64,000 bases of DNA from Kiritimatiellia bacterium (GTDB taxonomy: Bacteria; Verrucomicrobiota; Kiritimatiellia; RFP12; UBA1067), in assembly GCA_027858965.1 (NCBI GenBank), contig JAQIBS010000137.1:1-64000 (forward strand). Reading direction: 5' to 3'. The notes below the pieces were generated by a model that was not told the DNA's origin, did no database searches, and was given only the letters and a program-made list of their open reading frames with translations. The position numbers and the translations under genes are program-made. Positions 17,801 through 24,991 of the stretch are shown here, in pieces. Positions within the stretch are counted from its first letter, which is position 1, and the number at the start of each line of letters is the position of its first letter.

Positions 17801-19096
17801 ATTTGAAAGATTCCTGCAAGAATTAAAAGCTGAATTACCAATGGATGTGAGGCTGTCAGGCATAGCAATAGTAGTTAATGTGGTAAGCCAATTGAAAGCA
17901 GAATCATGAATAGAGATGACACCTTGAGGAATTACATAACTGTCTTGTTTACCTTGAGGGTAATAGATGAGATCAGTTCCATCTTTATTAAACAACACAC
18001 CTTCTTGACTACTGAGTTGAAGGTTATCTGGACTGACATCAATCTCATTCAACATGGTACAACCCGAAAAAACATAATGAAAATTTTGATATTCGTGTAT
18101 ATCTGAACCTAACATAACTGTTGTTAAGTTAGTACAGTTTCCAAAAGCTCCCCAGCCTATACGAGTAACGCTGTCAGGGAGATTTAATTCGTGGATTTGA
18201 AAACAGGATTCAAAAGAGTAGCTTCCGAAATACTCCACTCCATCAGGGATAATTGCGTTGTCTGCTTTTGCCTGAGGAAATCTGATTAAACAAGATTTGT
18301 CTTTATTGAACAACACACCATCAAAACTACTATAACGCTCATTATTCTCTGAAACAATAATTTCAGAAAGGCTATCACATCCTTGAAAAGTATCACCATC
18401 TATTTCAGAGTAGTACTCGCCATCTGTTTCAAACCATACTGTAGAGAGAAGATTAGGTCCAATAATAACAGATGTTAATTGAACACAGCTCCGCAATGCA
18501 GAATTGTCTATATAAATGACACTATCTGGAATAGTGAAACTGCCTTCTATTGTTTTTGGAACAAAATAAAGAGTAGACTTATCATAATCGTACAACACAC
18601 CGTTTAAACTACTGAAAAAAAGATTATCTGGAGCAACGCTAATCTCGGCTAATTTATCACACCATAGAAATACACTATTTCCAATATTGGTAACGCTATT
18701 CGGTATTGTTAGGTTAGTCAAACCGCTACATCCGTGAAACGCAAATTCCTCAATAACAGTTATCGTTTCAGGAATCGTAATATCGGTTATGTTACAGTTT
18801 CCATCGACATTAAACGCATATCTACCGATACAAGTTACAGGATAACCGCCCAATGACTCAGGGATAATTAGAGAACCATAGTAATATTCATTGAGTGAGA
18901 CTATAGTTGCTTCGCCATTTGAAACAATATATGTATAATCACCCTCAGTAAATGCATGAACCATAAAAGGAGATATTAAAAAAACACAATAAATAAAATA
19001 TTTGAGAACAAGATTGAGGAGTCGATACTTCTTTGCATAACACAAAAAACAGTCCAATGCTATTTTAAATAAATATTTACCGTCATTTCTATTCAT
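14867..19096 (-). CDS. BspA-like leucine-rich repeat surface protein (LRR_5)
   Basis: A 1,409-residue protein made almost entirely of BspA/TpLRR units of about 23 residues (IPDSVTSIGNSAFxxCxxL type). The membrane-targeting segment (LKYFIYCVFLISPFMVHA, about 33-50) is preceded by an unusually long basic N-region. Four higher-order modules each begin with a short header of the form YTYxIxxGExxI ... YPVTxIGxxAF (near residues 52, 630, 760 and 930). Within modules, a second unit with a GVLFNKDxxxLIxxP core alternates with the LRRs. The last about 80 residues (FGFNVTGNANIPIKIEATD ... FYRIIFP) are a beta-sandwich tail common in PVC secreted proteins. Visibly AT-richer than its neighbours, which may indicate transfer. 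Likely role: adhesion or ligand binding at the cell surface. It starts 9 bp after the stop of the upstream 206-residue gene. Confidence 0.85.
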   Translation of the reverse strand: MNRNDGKYLFKIALDCFLCYAKKYRLLNLVLKYFIYCVFLISPFMVHAFTEGDYTYIVSNGEATIVSLNEYYYGSLIIPESLGGYPVTCIGRYAFNVDGNCNITDITIPETITVIEEFAFHGCSGLTNLTIPNSVTNIGNSVFLWCDKLAEISVAPDNLFFSSLNGVLYDYDKSTLYFVPKTIEGSFTIPDSVIYIDNSALRSCVQLTSVIIGPNLLSTVWFETDGEYYSEIDGDTFQGCDSLSEIIVSENNERYSSFDGVLFNKDKSCLIRFPQAKADNAIIPDGVEYFGSYSFESCFQIHELNLPDSVTRIGWGAFGNCTNLTTVMLGSDIHEYQNFHYVFSGCTMLNEIDVSPDNLQLSSQEGVLFNKDGTDLIYYPQGKQDSYVIPQGVISIHDSAFNWLTTLTTIAMPDSLTSIGNSAFNSCRNLSNVTMGASVSNIGNSAFAYCDNLSAITIPESVNVIGNGAFQSCNSLREINVDENNHSFIDLDGVLFNYDQTELIQYPAGRLATEYSIPQGVTSIVDRAFADCDYLNTLSSPNSIVYIGNYAFYGCYYLSSVLFEGSPPELGDYTFMNCGAIIYYIEGSAGWANTFGGRPTAVYPYTFTIDNGQITIQTFNDPESGIPIPSEISGYPVTAIADAAFYGCTNLVRVSIPDSVISIGFAAFAGCSSLEIVTLGTSVSEIGNWAFFDCPNLTSVYAKGNAPDYGSSVFCGSPATIYYMPDHTGWGDTFADCPVVYLPYTYTILNGEVKIDSYSGDFATVEIPSYIEGYPVTEIGPSAFEDCNTLISITIPDSVNIIGEAAFCNCQMLSDITFKTSPSWQRNYISIGDWAFAGCDSLTVLIIPYINSIGDFAFAFCSSLTEIYFSSYNPPSVGEEPFAYTPVTVFTTDGDWGDTFAGVPVQQTLYSYYFYDDSVVITDYRGNNIHVSVPSTIIDKPVIAITYQAFLRNEIITDITIPSSVIYIGENVFDSCTALTNVTLSVNLEEIGSAAFVNCSKLISIDIPASTTNIGNFAFGLCSSLTNICIDAANPRYSSFAGVLFDKIQSNLIQYPEGKEGPFTIPPTVNTISDWAFYNCSGLTSVFIGSSVSSIGDNAFGNCHSLVQIDVSAENIFYSSLDGVLFNKDQTILITFPSEITGVYSVPLGVTNIDDYAFASCCNLTNVTFSSTVNSIGEFSFAGCNGLTSISIPDSVSFIGDCAFNYCTNLIEVIFPSNLSSIGNGTFGQCYNLASILIPSEVTSIGADAFYCCNSLTSITIPSSVVSIGDWAFCECTKLSSVLCQGTPPELVDYSGEAASWPVLFENTPATVYYLPDSSGWGENFVGCPTLCWNPAILQNQSFGFKSGQFGFNVTGNANIPIKIEATDNLKSENWTSLINTSMDETGSLDFIDHESLNKTKQFYRIIFP

Positions 19097-19105
19097 AATT
19101 TCGGA

Positions 19106-19726
19106 TTATTTCTTTTTCAACCTTTGTGAAAGCATTTCAATTAATGCGTTCAGATTGATTCCTATTCCACAAAAATTAGGTTTAAGTTCCAAACCCTGAT
19201 TAACGGTGGATAGCTTAGATTGAGTTGTTGGTTTTGGATTGCTGAATTTTAAAGTCATAATGGTAAAATCTGCATTAATCGTCTTTTTAAGATCGAGAAT
19301 GGTATTTTTCACACCACAACTGAATAATGATTTTGGAATGTCTGTTCTCCATTCTTCATTCTTAAAGGTCCGTCCTGTTCGACCAAATTTTCTTTCTATC
19401 GCACCGATAAAATTATCTATCCGTTGCAAATACCTATCAAAATCAAAGTAGTTCAATACGTACTCACACAAGATATTCATCTTGTCTTCATTTAAGCAAA
19501 CTGGTATATCCTCAAGGGTTTCTAAAACGGCATCCATCATCATGGCGGCTTTAGTTCTGAGCATCACCATTGTAAGTCCCGGGAACTTATCAATGGCAGA
19601 ACGAACTGTTCGGCGCTCACCGGGTTGAATCTCTTCATATAGTGCATCCCAGTCTGAACGCCAAGCACTTTCCACTTGATTATCAACAGAATCGAGCTTT
19701 ATTTTAATTGCAGCAAGAAGATCCAT
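19106..19726 (-). CDS. Hypothetical protein upstream of the BspA-like gene
   Basis: A 206-residue, mostly helical cytoplasmic protein that I do not recognise. A good GAGGAAG site precedes the ATG. Features seen: amphipathic N-terminal helix (LLAAIKIKLDSVDNQVESAW), a central segment rich in Met (GLTMVMLRTKAAMMMDAVLETL, about 50-71) and a basic C-terminus (QRLKKK). No signal peptide. It is 9 bp upstream of the BspA-like protein in the same AT-rich block, so the two are probably co-transcribed and may have arrived together. Confidence 0.6.
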   Translation of the reverse strand: MDLLAAIKIKLDSVDNQVESAWRSDWDALYEEIQPGERRTVRSAIDKFPGLTMVMLRTKAAMMMDAVLETLEDIPVCLNEDKMNILCEYVLNYFDFDRYLQRIDNFIGAIERKFGRTGRTFKNEEWRTDIPKSLFSCGVKNTILDLKKTINADFTIMTLKFSNPKPTTQSKLSTVNQGLELKPNFCGIGINLNALIEMLSQRLKKK

Positions 19727-19815
19727 TTATTCTTTTCTTCCTCTCAGACGTTTAAATTTTTTTAATCCATTTTTTCGGTGTAAGCACGAAGCTATTCATG
19801 ACTGCACAGTTTCTA

Positions 19816-19837
19816 AACCCCTCGAATTCGAGGGGTT
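19816..19837. terminator. 22-bp perfect palindrome, terminator-like
   Basis: AACCCCTCGAATTCGAGGGG followed by TT is a perfect 22-bp palindrome centred on an EcoRI-type GAATTC. It lies between the stop of the DUF1080 gene and the start of the 206-residue gene. There is an A7 run on its plus-strand right side and TTTAGAAAC on the minus-strand exit, so termination of the DUF1080 transcript is possible but the T run is short. Confidence 0.4.
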
Positions 19838-19844
19838 AAAAAAA

Positions 19845-19872
19845 CCTCTGCGCTCTCTGCGCCTCAGCGAGG
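19845..19872. repeat. CTCTGCG word repeat, copy 3
   Basis: CCTCTGCGCTCTCTGCG followed by CCTCAGCGAGG, the same family and orientation as 12501-12525, directly downstream of the DUF1080 gene stop. Confidence 0.6.
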
Positions 19873-19889
19873 AATATTAACGCAGCAAT

Positions 19890-20585
19890 TTATTTAATCT
19901 CTTTAATATAAATGTTCTTCCAGCGTGCAGACCAGGGACCTGAACCTTTTTTTATGCCGTGAACCTGCAGTCCAAAGAAACCTTCAGGGTTCATTTCATG
20001 AAGGTCTTTTGGATACATGAAATCTTCAACTTTGTTTCCATTAATCCATGTCTGGATGTGCGGTCCTTTTTCTATAATGCGGTAGCTGTTCCATTCGCCG
20101 TTTTTGACAAATTCATGACGGGAGCCGCCCTTTTTCTTTGGGCCTTCGGAGGCCCAGCCTTTTCCGGTTGCTTCTGCATAAATGAATCCTGAGTGTCCCG
20201 GACTGAGCATGATCTCACACTGGGGACCATAAACACGACCACCGTACTTATCACCTTTGAGCTTTGAGCGGGTCTGGATTCCTGAGTTCAGTTCATTGTT
20301 ATCCAGTTTCACATCAAATATGATCTCAAAATCTTTAAATGTCCTGTTGGATGTCAAGAAGGTGTTGCCGCTGCCTTCAGCCGTTGTTCCGACAATGGCG
20401 CCATCTTCAACTTTATATGTGGCAAAACCGCTTTTTACAGTCCAGCCTTCGAGTGTTTTCCCGTCAAAGAGGCACTGCCATCCCTCTTTTTCCATAACAG
20501 GGCAAATCTGGTTGTCTGCAGCCTGTGTTATCAGGGTTGTTGTCAATAAAACCGCCCCAGCGGTTGCCATCATTACGTGTTTCAT
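19890..20585 (-). CDS. Secreted DUF1080 (3-keto-disaccharide hydrolase-like) protein
   Basis: A 231-residue protein. The start at MKHVMMATAG has an AAAGGA site 7 bp upstream and gives a signal peptide cleaved near TQAADN; a longer frame to 20627 lacks both. The core is the PF06439 concanavalin-like fold: CLFDGKTLEGWTVKSG (about 38-53), a DFEIIFDVKLDNNELNSGIQTRS strand pair (about 85-107), a CEIML segment, and a FGLQVHG and WKNIYIKEI C-terminus. The family is abundant in PVC bacteria and some members hydrolyse 3-keto-glycosides, so a periplasmic sugar-processing role is likely. The CGACAACATGTT element lies 41 bp upstream of the start. Confidence 0.85.
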   Translation of the reverse strand: MKHVMMATAGAVLLTTTLITQAADNQICPVMEKEGWQCLFDGKTLEGWTVKSGFATYKVEDGAIVGTTAEGSGNTFLTSNRTFKDFEIIFDVKLDNNELNSGIQTRSKLKGDKYGGRVYGPQCEIMLSPGHSGFIYAEATGKGWASEGPKKKGGSRHEFVKNGEWNSYRIIEKGPHIQTWINGNKVEDFMYPKDLHEMNPEGFFGLQVHGIKKGSGPWSARWKNIYIKEIK

Positions 20586-20625
20586 TGTGTATCCTTTCAT
20601 TTGGCCCTTCCACGAAGGGCAAGAC

Positions 20626-20652
20626 AAACATGGTCGTTAAAACATGTTGTCG
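20626..20652 (-). repeat. CGACAACATGTT dispersed element, copy 1
   Basis: On the minus strand CGACAACATGTTTTAACGAC followed by CATGTTT, 41 bp upstream of the DUF1080 start. Copies also lie at 49916-49945 and 61339-61371, the first directly before a start codon and the second about 150 bp before hydE. Confidence 0.55.
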
Positions 20653-20668
20653 GTGGGTTCATTTCGTT

Positions 20669-20756
20669 ATGGGCATAGCGCATAGCGCATAGCGTTGTTT
20701 GGCAACGCTGATTCTTCGCCATGCGCTATGCTCTCTGCGCTCTGCCGTTCGTGCGT
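20669..20756. repeat. GCATAGCGCATAGCG words in facing arms
   Basis: Left arm GCATAGCGCATAGCGCATAG (from about 20670), a short GTTGTTTGGCAAC hairpin, and a right arm CGCCATGCGCTATGCTCTCT with reverse-complement words. Intergenic between the SWIM gene 3' end and the DUF1080 promoter region. Confidence 0.5.
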
Positions 20757-20788
20757 AGCACGGATCTAGTAGCTATTTTTTCAACTCT

Positions 20789-21706
20789 TTAAATCATAGT
20801 TGCATCAATCGTCATTCTTTTGTGGCGTAAGCTCAGGCTGGCGCCTCTTATAACGGTCTTTTCATCTTCTCTGCGTACATCGAGTGGCTCTCCAATCCAG
20901 ACTTTCCAGCCGCGCAGGGCGGATCTATCATAAAGATGTTCAAGGGTATCTATAAAACGGTCTTGTCCGCGCCAGAAGGGAAGTGATCCCAATCGATGAA
21001 TCATGGGGGCGGTTGTGCCGGCATGTTCTTCTTCGCCGAAATCATTGATCTCTTCCTGATTTTCTCCATAAAAGCTGGTCTGCTGGACAATAGGCTTCCG
21101 CCTAAGGGGAGTTACTTTATCAGTTGTAGTTGAGTTTTCGAAAATATCCTTGCGGGTAATCCCTCTGAGTTTCAAAAGCAGCATCGGGTTCTTGGATATC
21201 TCTTCTCCGAGCAGATAATAAACTGCGGCAAGGTGTTTGCAGGGATTGGCCCAGTCAGGACAATTACAGCGACTTTTCAGATCGCGCTCCTTTTCCGGGA
21301 AAAGAGGGCATCCCTCTTTTAAAAGGATACTTTCGATCTGCAGAGGCAGATCACCTACCAGCATGCGTGCAATCAGTACGGGGTTGAGTCTCAGCTCGTT
21401 AATCACTATTTTCTTTGCTTTTGACTTTAATGTTTTAAAGCTGATGGTGCTGATATAAGGGTCTTTCTGAACACCCTGGACAACGGCTTTGACTTGGCCT
21501 TGTTCAACGATCAGCTCTGAAACCTGACCGCCTTCTGCATAATTTCTGCCACGACCAAGTCGGGCCCCCAGACGAAACTGTTCCATCATATCCACCCAGC
21601 GTCTGCTCCACCAGACTCTCAGCTGGCCTGTGTTTGTGTGTTGAGCGCGAATTCCCCCGCGAACTGCCAGGGGGTTGCGTAATAGGTAGTGTCTTTTTTT
21701 ACTCAT
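20789..21706 (-). CDS. SWIM zinc-finger protein, partner of SNF2 helicase
   Basis: A 305-residue protein with a SWIM zinc finger: Cys147-x-Cys149-x6-Cys156-x-His158 (RCNCPDWANPCKHLAAVYYL). SWIM domains bind nucleic acid or protein and recurrently accompany bacterial SNF2 ATPases. The start codon overlaps the last 8 bp of the upstream helicase gene, so the two are translationally coupled and probably form one complex. N-terminal region conserved-looking (RVWWSRRWVDMMEQF). Function of the pair in bacteria is not settled; remodelling of protein-DNA complexes is inferred. Confidence 0.85.
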   Translation of the reverse strand: MSKKRHYLLRNPLAVRGGIRAQHTNTGQLRVWWSRRWVDMMEQFRLGARLGRGRNYAEGGQVSELIVEQGQVKAVVQGVQKDPYISTISFKTLKSKAKKIVINELRLNPVLIARMLVGDLPLQIESILLKEGCPLFPEKERDLKSRCNCPDWANPCKHLAAVYYLLGEEISKNPMLLLKLRGITRKDIFENSTTTDKVTPLRRKPIVQQTSFYGENQEEINDFGEEEHAGTTAPMIHRLGSLPFWRGQDRFIDTLEHLYDRSALRGWKVWIGEPLDVRREDEKTVIRGASLSLRHKRMTIDATMI

Positions 21707-24700
21707 TATCTGCGCCTTCCTTTACCGGGGCATTGGAAAGCTGCAGTAGCTGTCGCAGTTTCTGGTTAGAAAGTTCTGTGAGGAATTTTTCATTGCTGCT
21801 GATAATTTCATTGGTCAGCAGTGATTTCTTAGACATCAGGGCATCGATTCGTTCTTCCAGCGTTCCGGCGCAAATGAACTTATGAACCATCACATTTTTC
21901 TTTTGGCCGATTCTGAAAGCTCGGTCGGTAGCCTGATTTTCAACCGCAGGATTCCACCAGCGGTCATAATGGAAAACATGATTTGCCCTGGTGAGATTTA
22001 ATCCGGTGCCGCCGGCTTTTAAGGAGAGAATAAAGGCAGATGGCTGTGTTGATTTCTGGAAGTTATCGATCATTATATCGCGGTTTTTCCTGCTGGTGCC
22101 ACCATATAAGAAGGGCATCTCAACGGCAAATGTTTGGCAGAGATGCTCTTTAATGAGAGCGCCCATCTCGGCATACTGCGTAAAGATGAGAGCGCTTTCG
22201 CCTTTTATAAAGATCTCTTCAAGCATCTCCACTAAGCGATCCAGTTTGCCGGAGCGGTTCTCCAGATAGCCGGTTCTGCCAAGATAGTTGGCTGGGTGAT
22301 TGCAGACTTGTTTTAAGTGGGTTAAGACCGCCAGTATGGCGCCTCGGCGTTTGATGCCGCTTTGTTCTTCAATCTCACGGTTAAAGCTTTCGGTGATATC
22401 CTTATAGAGCGCATTTTGTTCAATGGTTAATGAACAATAGATGTTATTCTCAATCTTTTCGGGCAAGTCACGAATAATATCTTTGTCGGTTTTTACCCGC
22501 CGCAGAATAAATGGCGATGTAATCTTACGCAATCGGTTTTTAGATTTAAGGTCACTTCCCGACTGGATTGGTTTAAAGAATGAATTTCGGAAGTATTTGC
22601 GTGTTCCGAGAAGGCCTGGATTCAAAAAGTCCATCAGCGACCAGATATCTCCCACATTGTTCTCCATGGGAGTTCCTGTAAGGGCAATCCGGTAATCAGC
22701 TGTGATGGCGCGGGCGGCCTGGGCTTGCAGGGTCAGGGAATTCTTTATGTTCTGGGCTTCATCAATAATAAACCCTGACCATTTAATGCGTTTTAAATCT
22801 TTGTAGTCTTTGTGCAGCAGGTTATAGCTGGTGATAATAATGTCGTTGTTTTCAACCTGCCGGGCTAACTGATCGCTGTGAAGTCTGGTTGGCCCGTGAT
22901 GCATAACGCAGGTTAATGAGGGGGCAAACCGGTTGATTTCATGCATCCAGTTTCCTAGAATGGATGTCGGCCCGACAATCAGAATGGGTTTTTGTGAGCA
23001 GCCTTTGATTTTTTCATGCAGGATGAATGCAATCGCCTGAATGGTTTTTCCGAGACCCATATCATCTGCTAAGCAGGCTCCCAGCCCCCAGTTTTTAAGG
23101 AAGACGAGCCAGCTGAAGCCTCGCATCTGGTAGGGGCGCAGTTTGCCTTTAAATGCTTCCGGTTGTTTCAGGTGTTCAAATTTTTGCTCGCCCTTCAGTG
23201 TTTTGAGGAAGGTCTCGATCCAACCCTTGCCTGTCAATTCACGGATATCAAGTCCGTGTGGATTCTGAATGCCACCCAGGACAAATTGCATGATTTCGCG
23301 GGCGGTATGGGTATCTTTTCGCTTTCTCTGCCATATTCTCAGAGCTTCCTGAAGCTGATTCATATCAATCTCAATCCAGCGCCCCCTGAAATAGACTAAG
23401 GGAGATTGTTCCTCTAAAAGTTGTTCCAGCTCTTCGGGTGTAATGGGTTCGCCATCCAGGGTAACCTTCCATTTGAGGTCAAAGCGTTTCTCCAGATCAA
23501 AATCGTCGCTGTTGTCTGTGCTATGCGGTAGAACTTCCGCATCAAGACTAAAGGGTTGTACTTCCTTTGTTTCGCACCAAGCCGGCAGAATAACTTCATA
23601 GCCGCTTGCCCGTAACAGGGCTGAGGTCTGATTGATAAATGCGTGGGCTTCCTGATGAGTTAAGGCAGCTCCGTTATTTTTTTTATGTTTCTTGATTCTT
23701 TCCAGCGGGGAGAATAGCAGGGCGGCCTGTCCCAATGAGAGCAACAGGTATTCGCTGATTTCGGGATCTTTGAAAATATGAGAGCCTACTGGGAATGCAT
23801 ACTCTTTTTTTTCTTTGATGTATTTGACTTCAAGCAGCCACTCTTTCTGATTGCTTCTGAGTGGTTCATGTAATTTCAGCATGAGAGTGATGTTTGAGTC
23901 CCGCCCGAATTCAACCGGACGACGCCATTTATAGAGCGTTTCCTGCAGATCTTTAAGTTCATCATGATCTTCCCATCGAATCAATGAAGATTCACCCCGC
24001 AGTGCCGATAGCCAGGCATCATGGACGCTGTAAAATTTGCCTTTGCGTGCTTGAGCCCTTGAAAGCGTTGTCATGACGCTGATACGTACAATATAATCGG
24101 TGATGTTGTTCAAAAATTGTTCTGCGGATTCTGCCAAATTCTTATCCATTATGGCAACTTGGGGGATCTGGGCGGTAATTTTGTTCAGCCGTTCTTCATC
24201 CTGGACAGTTAAGACTGGTTGCCATAGAGCATGATATGCACTATCTGATGTGCTGTGTATCGATGGCAGAAAACGTCCGCGAGCGATCAGAGCCCCTGCA
24301 AATCGGTATAAAGTCTTTAATGCATAGACATCTTTATCAAAGAATATTCCTGAGCTAACTCTTCGTTTCTGACAAACACCAAAAAGAGTGATAATCTGTC
24401 GCCGACTTAATTTAACGGCATTAACCCGCCAAGGTGATAATGCAGACTTTTTTGGGAAGGCTAGCTCTTCGCGGTTCTTTGATTTAATGAGAAATTGGTG
24501 AGAGGGTAGTGGATATTTGTTGTTTTTCCGTATCGTTGTGGGTAGTTGAATTGTCAGCGGAATAATATTCAGCTCATTTTTATCAGACCACAATATGTTA
24601 GTAAGAAGCGCTTTAAGTGTATGGGTATCAACATTAAATGGAGAGTACTCTACATTACCGGTTTCTGTATTTTGCAGTAATGTATTATCATCCACATCTT

Positions 24701-24755
24701 GTTCAGCCCATACATAAAGCGTATTTTCATACCAACATGTATGTATAAATTTCAT
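21699..24755 (-). CDS. SNF2-family DEAD/DEAH-box helicase
   Basis: A 1,018-residue SNF2/RapA-like ATPase. The helicase core occupies about 530-990: Walker A LADDMGLGKT (about 560-569), DEAQ box (about 662-665), motif III ALTGTPMENN, and motifs V-VI GGTGLNLTRAN ... QATDRAFRIGQ (about 920-945). The N-terminal 500 residues match the bacterial SNF2-associated region. No signal peptide; acts on DNA in the cytoplasm. The downstream SWIM protein overlaps its 3' end. There is no Shine-Dalgarno sequence before the ATG; a TAATAT box 8 bp upstream on the minus strand suggests a very short or absent leader. Confidence 0.92.
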   Translation of the reverse strand: MKFIHTCWYENTLYVWAEQDVDDNTLLQNTETGNVEYSPFNVDTHTLKALLTNILWSDKNELNIIPLTIQLPTTIRKNNKYPLPSHQFLIKSKNREELAFPKKSALSPWRVNAVKLSRRQIITLFGVCQKRRVSSGIFFDKDVYALKTLYRFAGALIARGRFLPSIHSTSDSAYHALWQPVLTVQDEERLNKITAQIPQVAIMDKNLAESAEQFLNNITDYIVRISVMTTLSRAQARKGKFYSVHDAWLSALRGESSLIRWEDHDELKDLQETLYKWRRPVEFGRDSNITLMLKLHEPLRSNQKEWLLEVKYIKEKKEYAFPVGSHIFKDPEISEYLLLSLGQAALLFSPLERIKKHKKNNGAALTHQEAHAFINQTSALLRASGYEVILPAWCETKEVQPFSLDAEVLPHSTDNSDDFDLEKRFDLKWKVTLDGEPITPEELEQLLEEQSPLVYFRGRWIEIDMNQLQEALRIWQRKRKDTHTAREIMQFVLGGIQNPHGLDIRELTGKGWIETFLKTLKGEQKFEHLKQPEAFKGKLRPYQMRGFSWLVFLKNWGLGACLADDMGLGKTIQAIAFILHEKIKGCSQKPILIVGPTSILGNWMHEINRFAPSLTCVMHHGPTRLHSDQLARQVENNDIIITSYNLLHKDYKDLKRIKWSGFIIDEAQNIKNSLTLQAQAARAITADYRIALTGTPMENNVGDIWSLMDFLNPGLLGTRKYFRNSFFKPIQSGSDLKSKNRLRKITSPFILRRVKTDKDIIRDLPEKIENNIYCSLTIEQNALYKDITESFNREIEEQSGIKRRGAILAVLTHLKQVCNHPANYLGRTGYLENRSGKLDRLVEMLEEIFIKGESALIFTQYAEMGALIKEHLCQTFAVEMPFLYGGTSRKNRDIMIDNFQKSTQPSAFILSLKAGGTGLNLTRANHVFHYDRWWNPAVENQATDRAFRIGQKKNVMVHKFICAGTLEERIDALMSKKSLLTNEIISSNEKFLTELSNQKLRQLLQLSNAPVKEGADNE

Positions 24756-24847
24756 CTCATGTTATATTATGCGCTTTTTGATTCCTATATGTCGATAAAC
24801 TTTTAGTGTTTTTTTCTGAAATCGGTATGTTTTTAGGGGTTTTTACC

Positions 24848-24952
24848 TTAAATAGGAAGTCCTTTCCTCTGCCAGTCACCCATGTCGTCAGCAAGGTGGA
24901 GCACATTTGGGTACTTTGCGTTCCGTAATGCCGCCTGGGCGTTTTCAGAACA
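24848..24952 (-). pseudogene. C-terminal rhodanese-domain remnant
   Basis: Downstream of the ribulokinase stop, the same minus-strand frame contains CSENAQAALRNAKYPNV followed by LHLADDMGDWQRKGLPI and a stop at 24848. This matches the C-terminal part of a rhodanese domain (S-x2-AA-x-L ... NV-x2-L-x-GG-x2-W-x3-GLP). Upstream it is cut by a TAG and a word-like AGGAAGTTG/AGGAAGTAG sequence, and the GG before the Trp is DD-M-G. Too short to be functional. Similarity judged by eye only. Confidence 0.45.
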
Positions 24953-24991
24953 CTACTTCCTGCACGCCACTTTCAACTTCCTACAGCGCCT

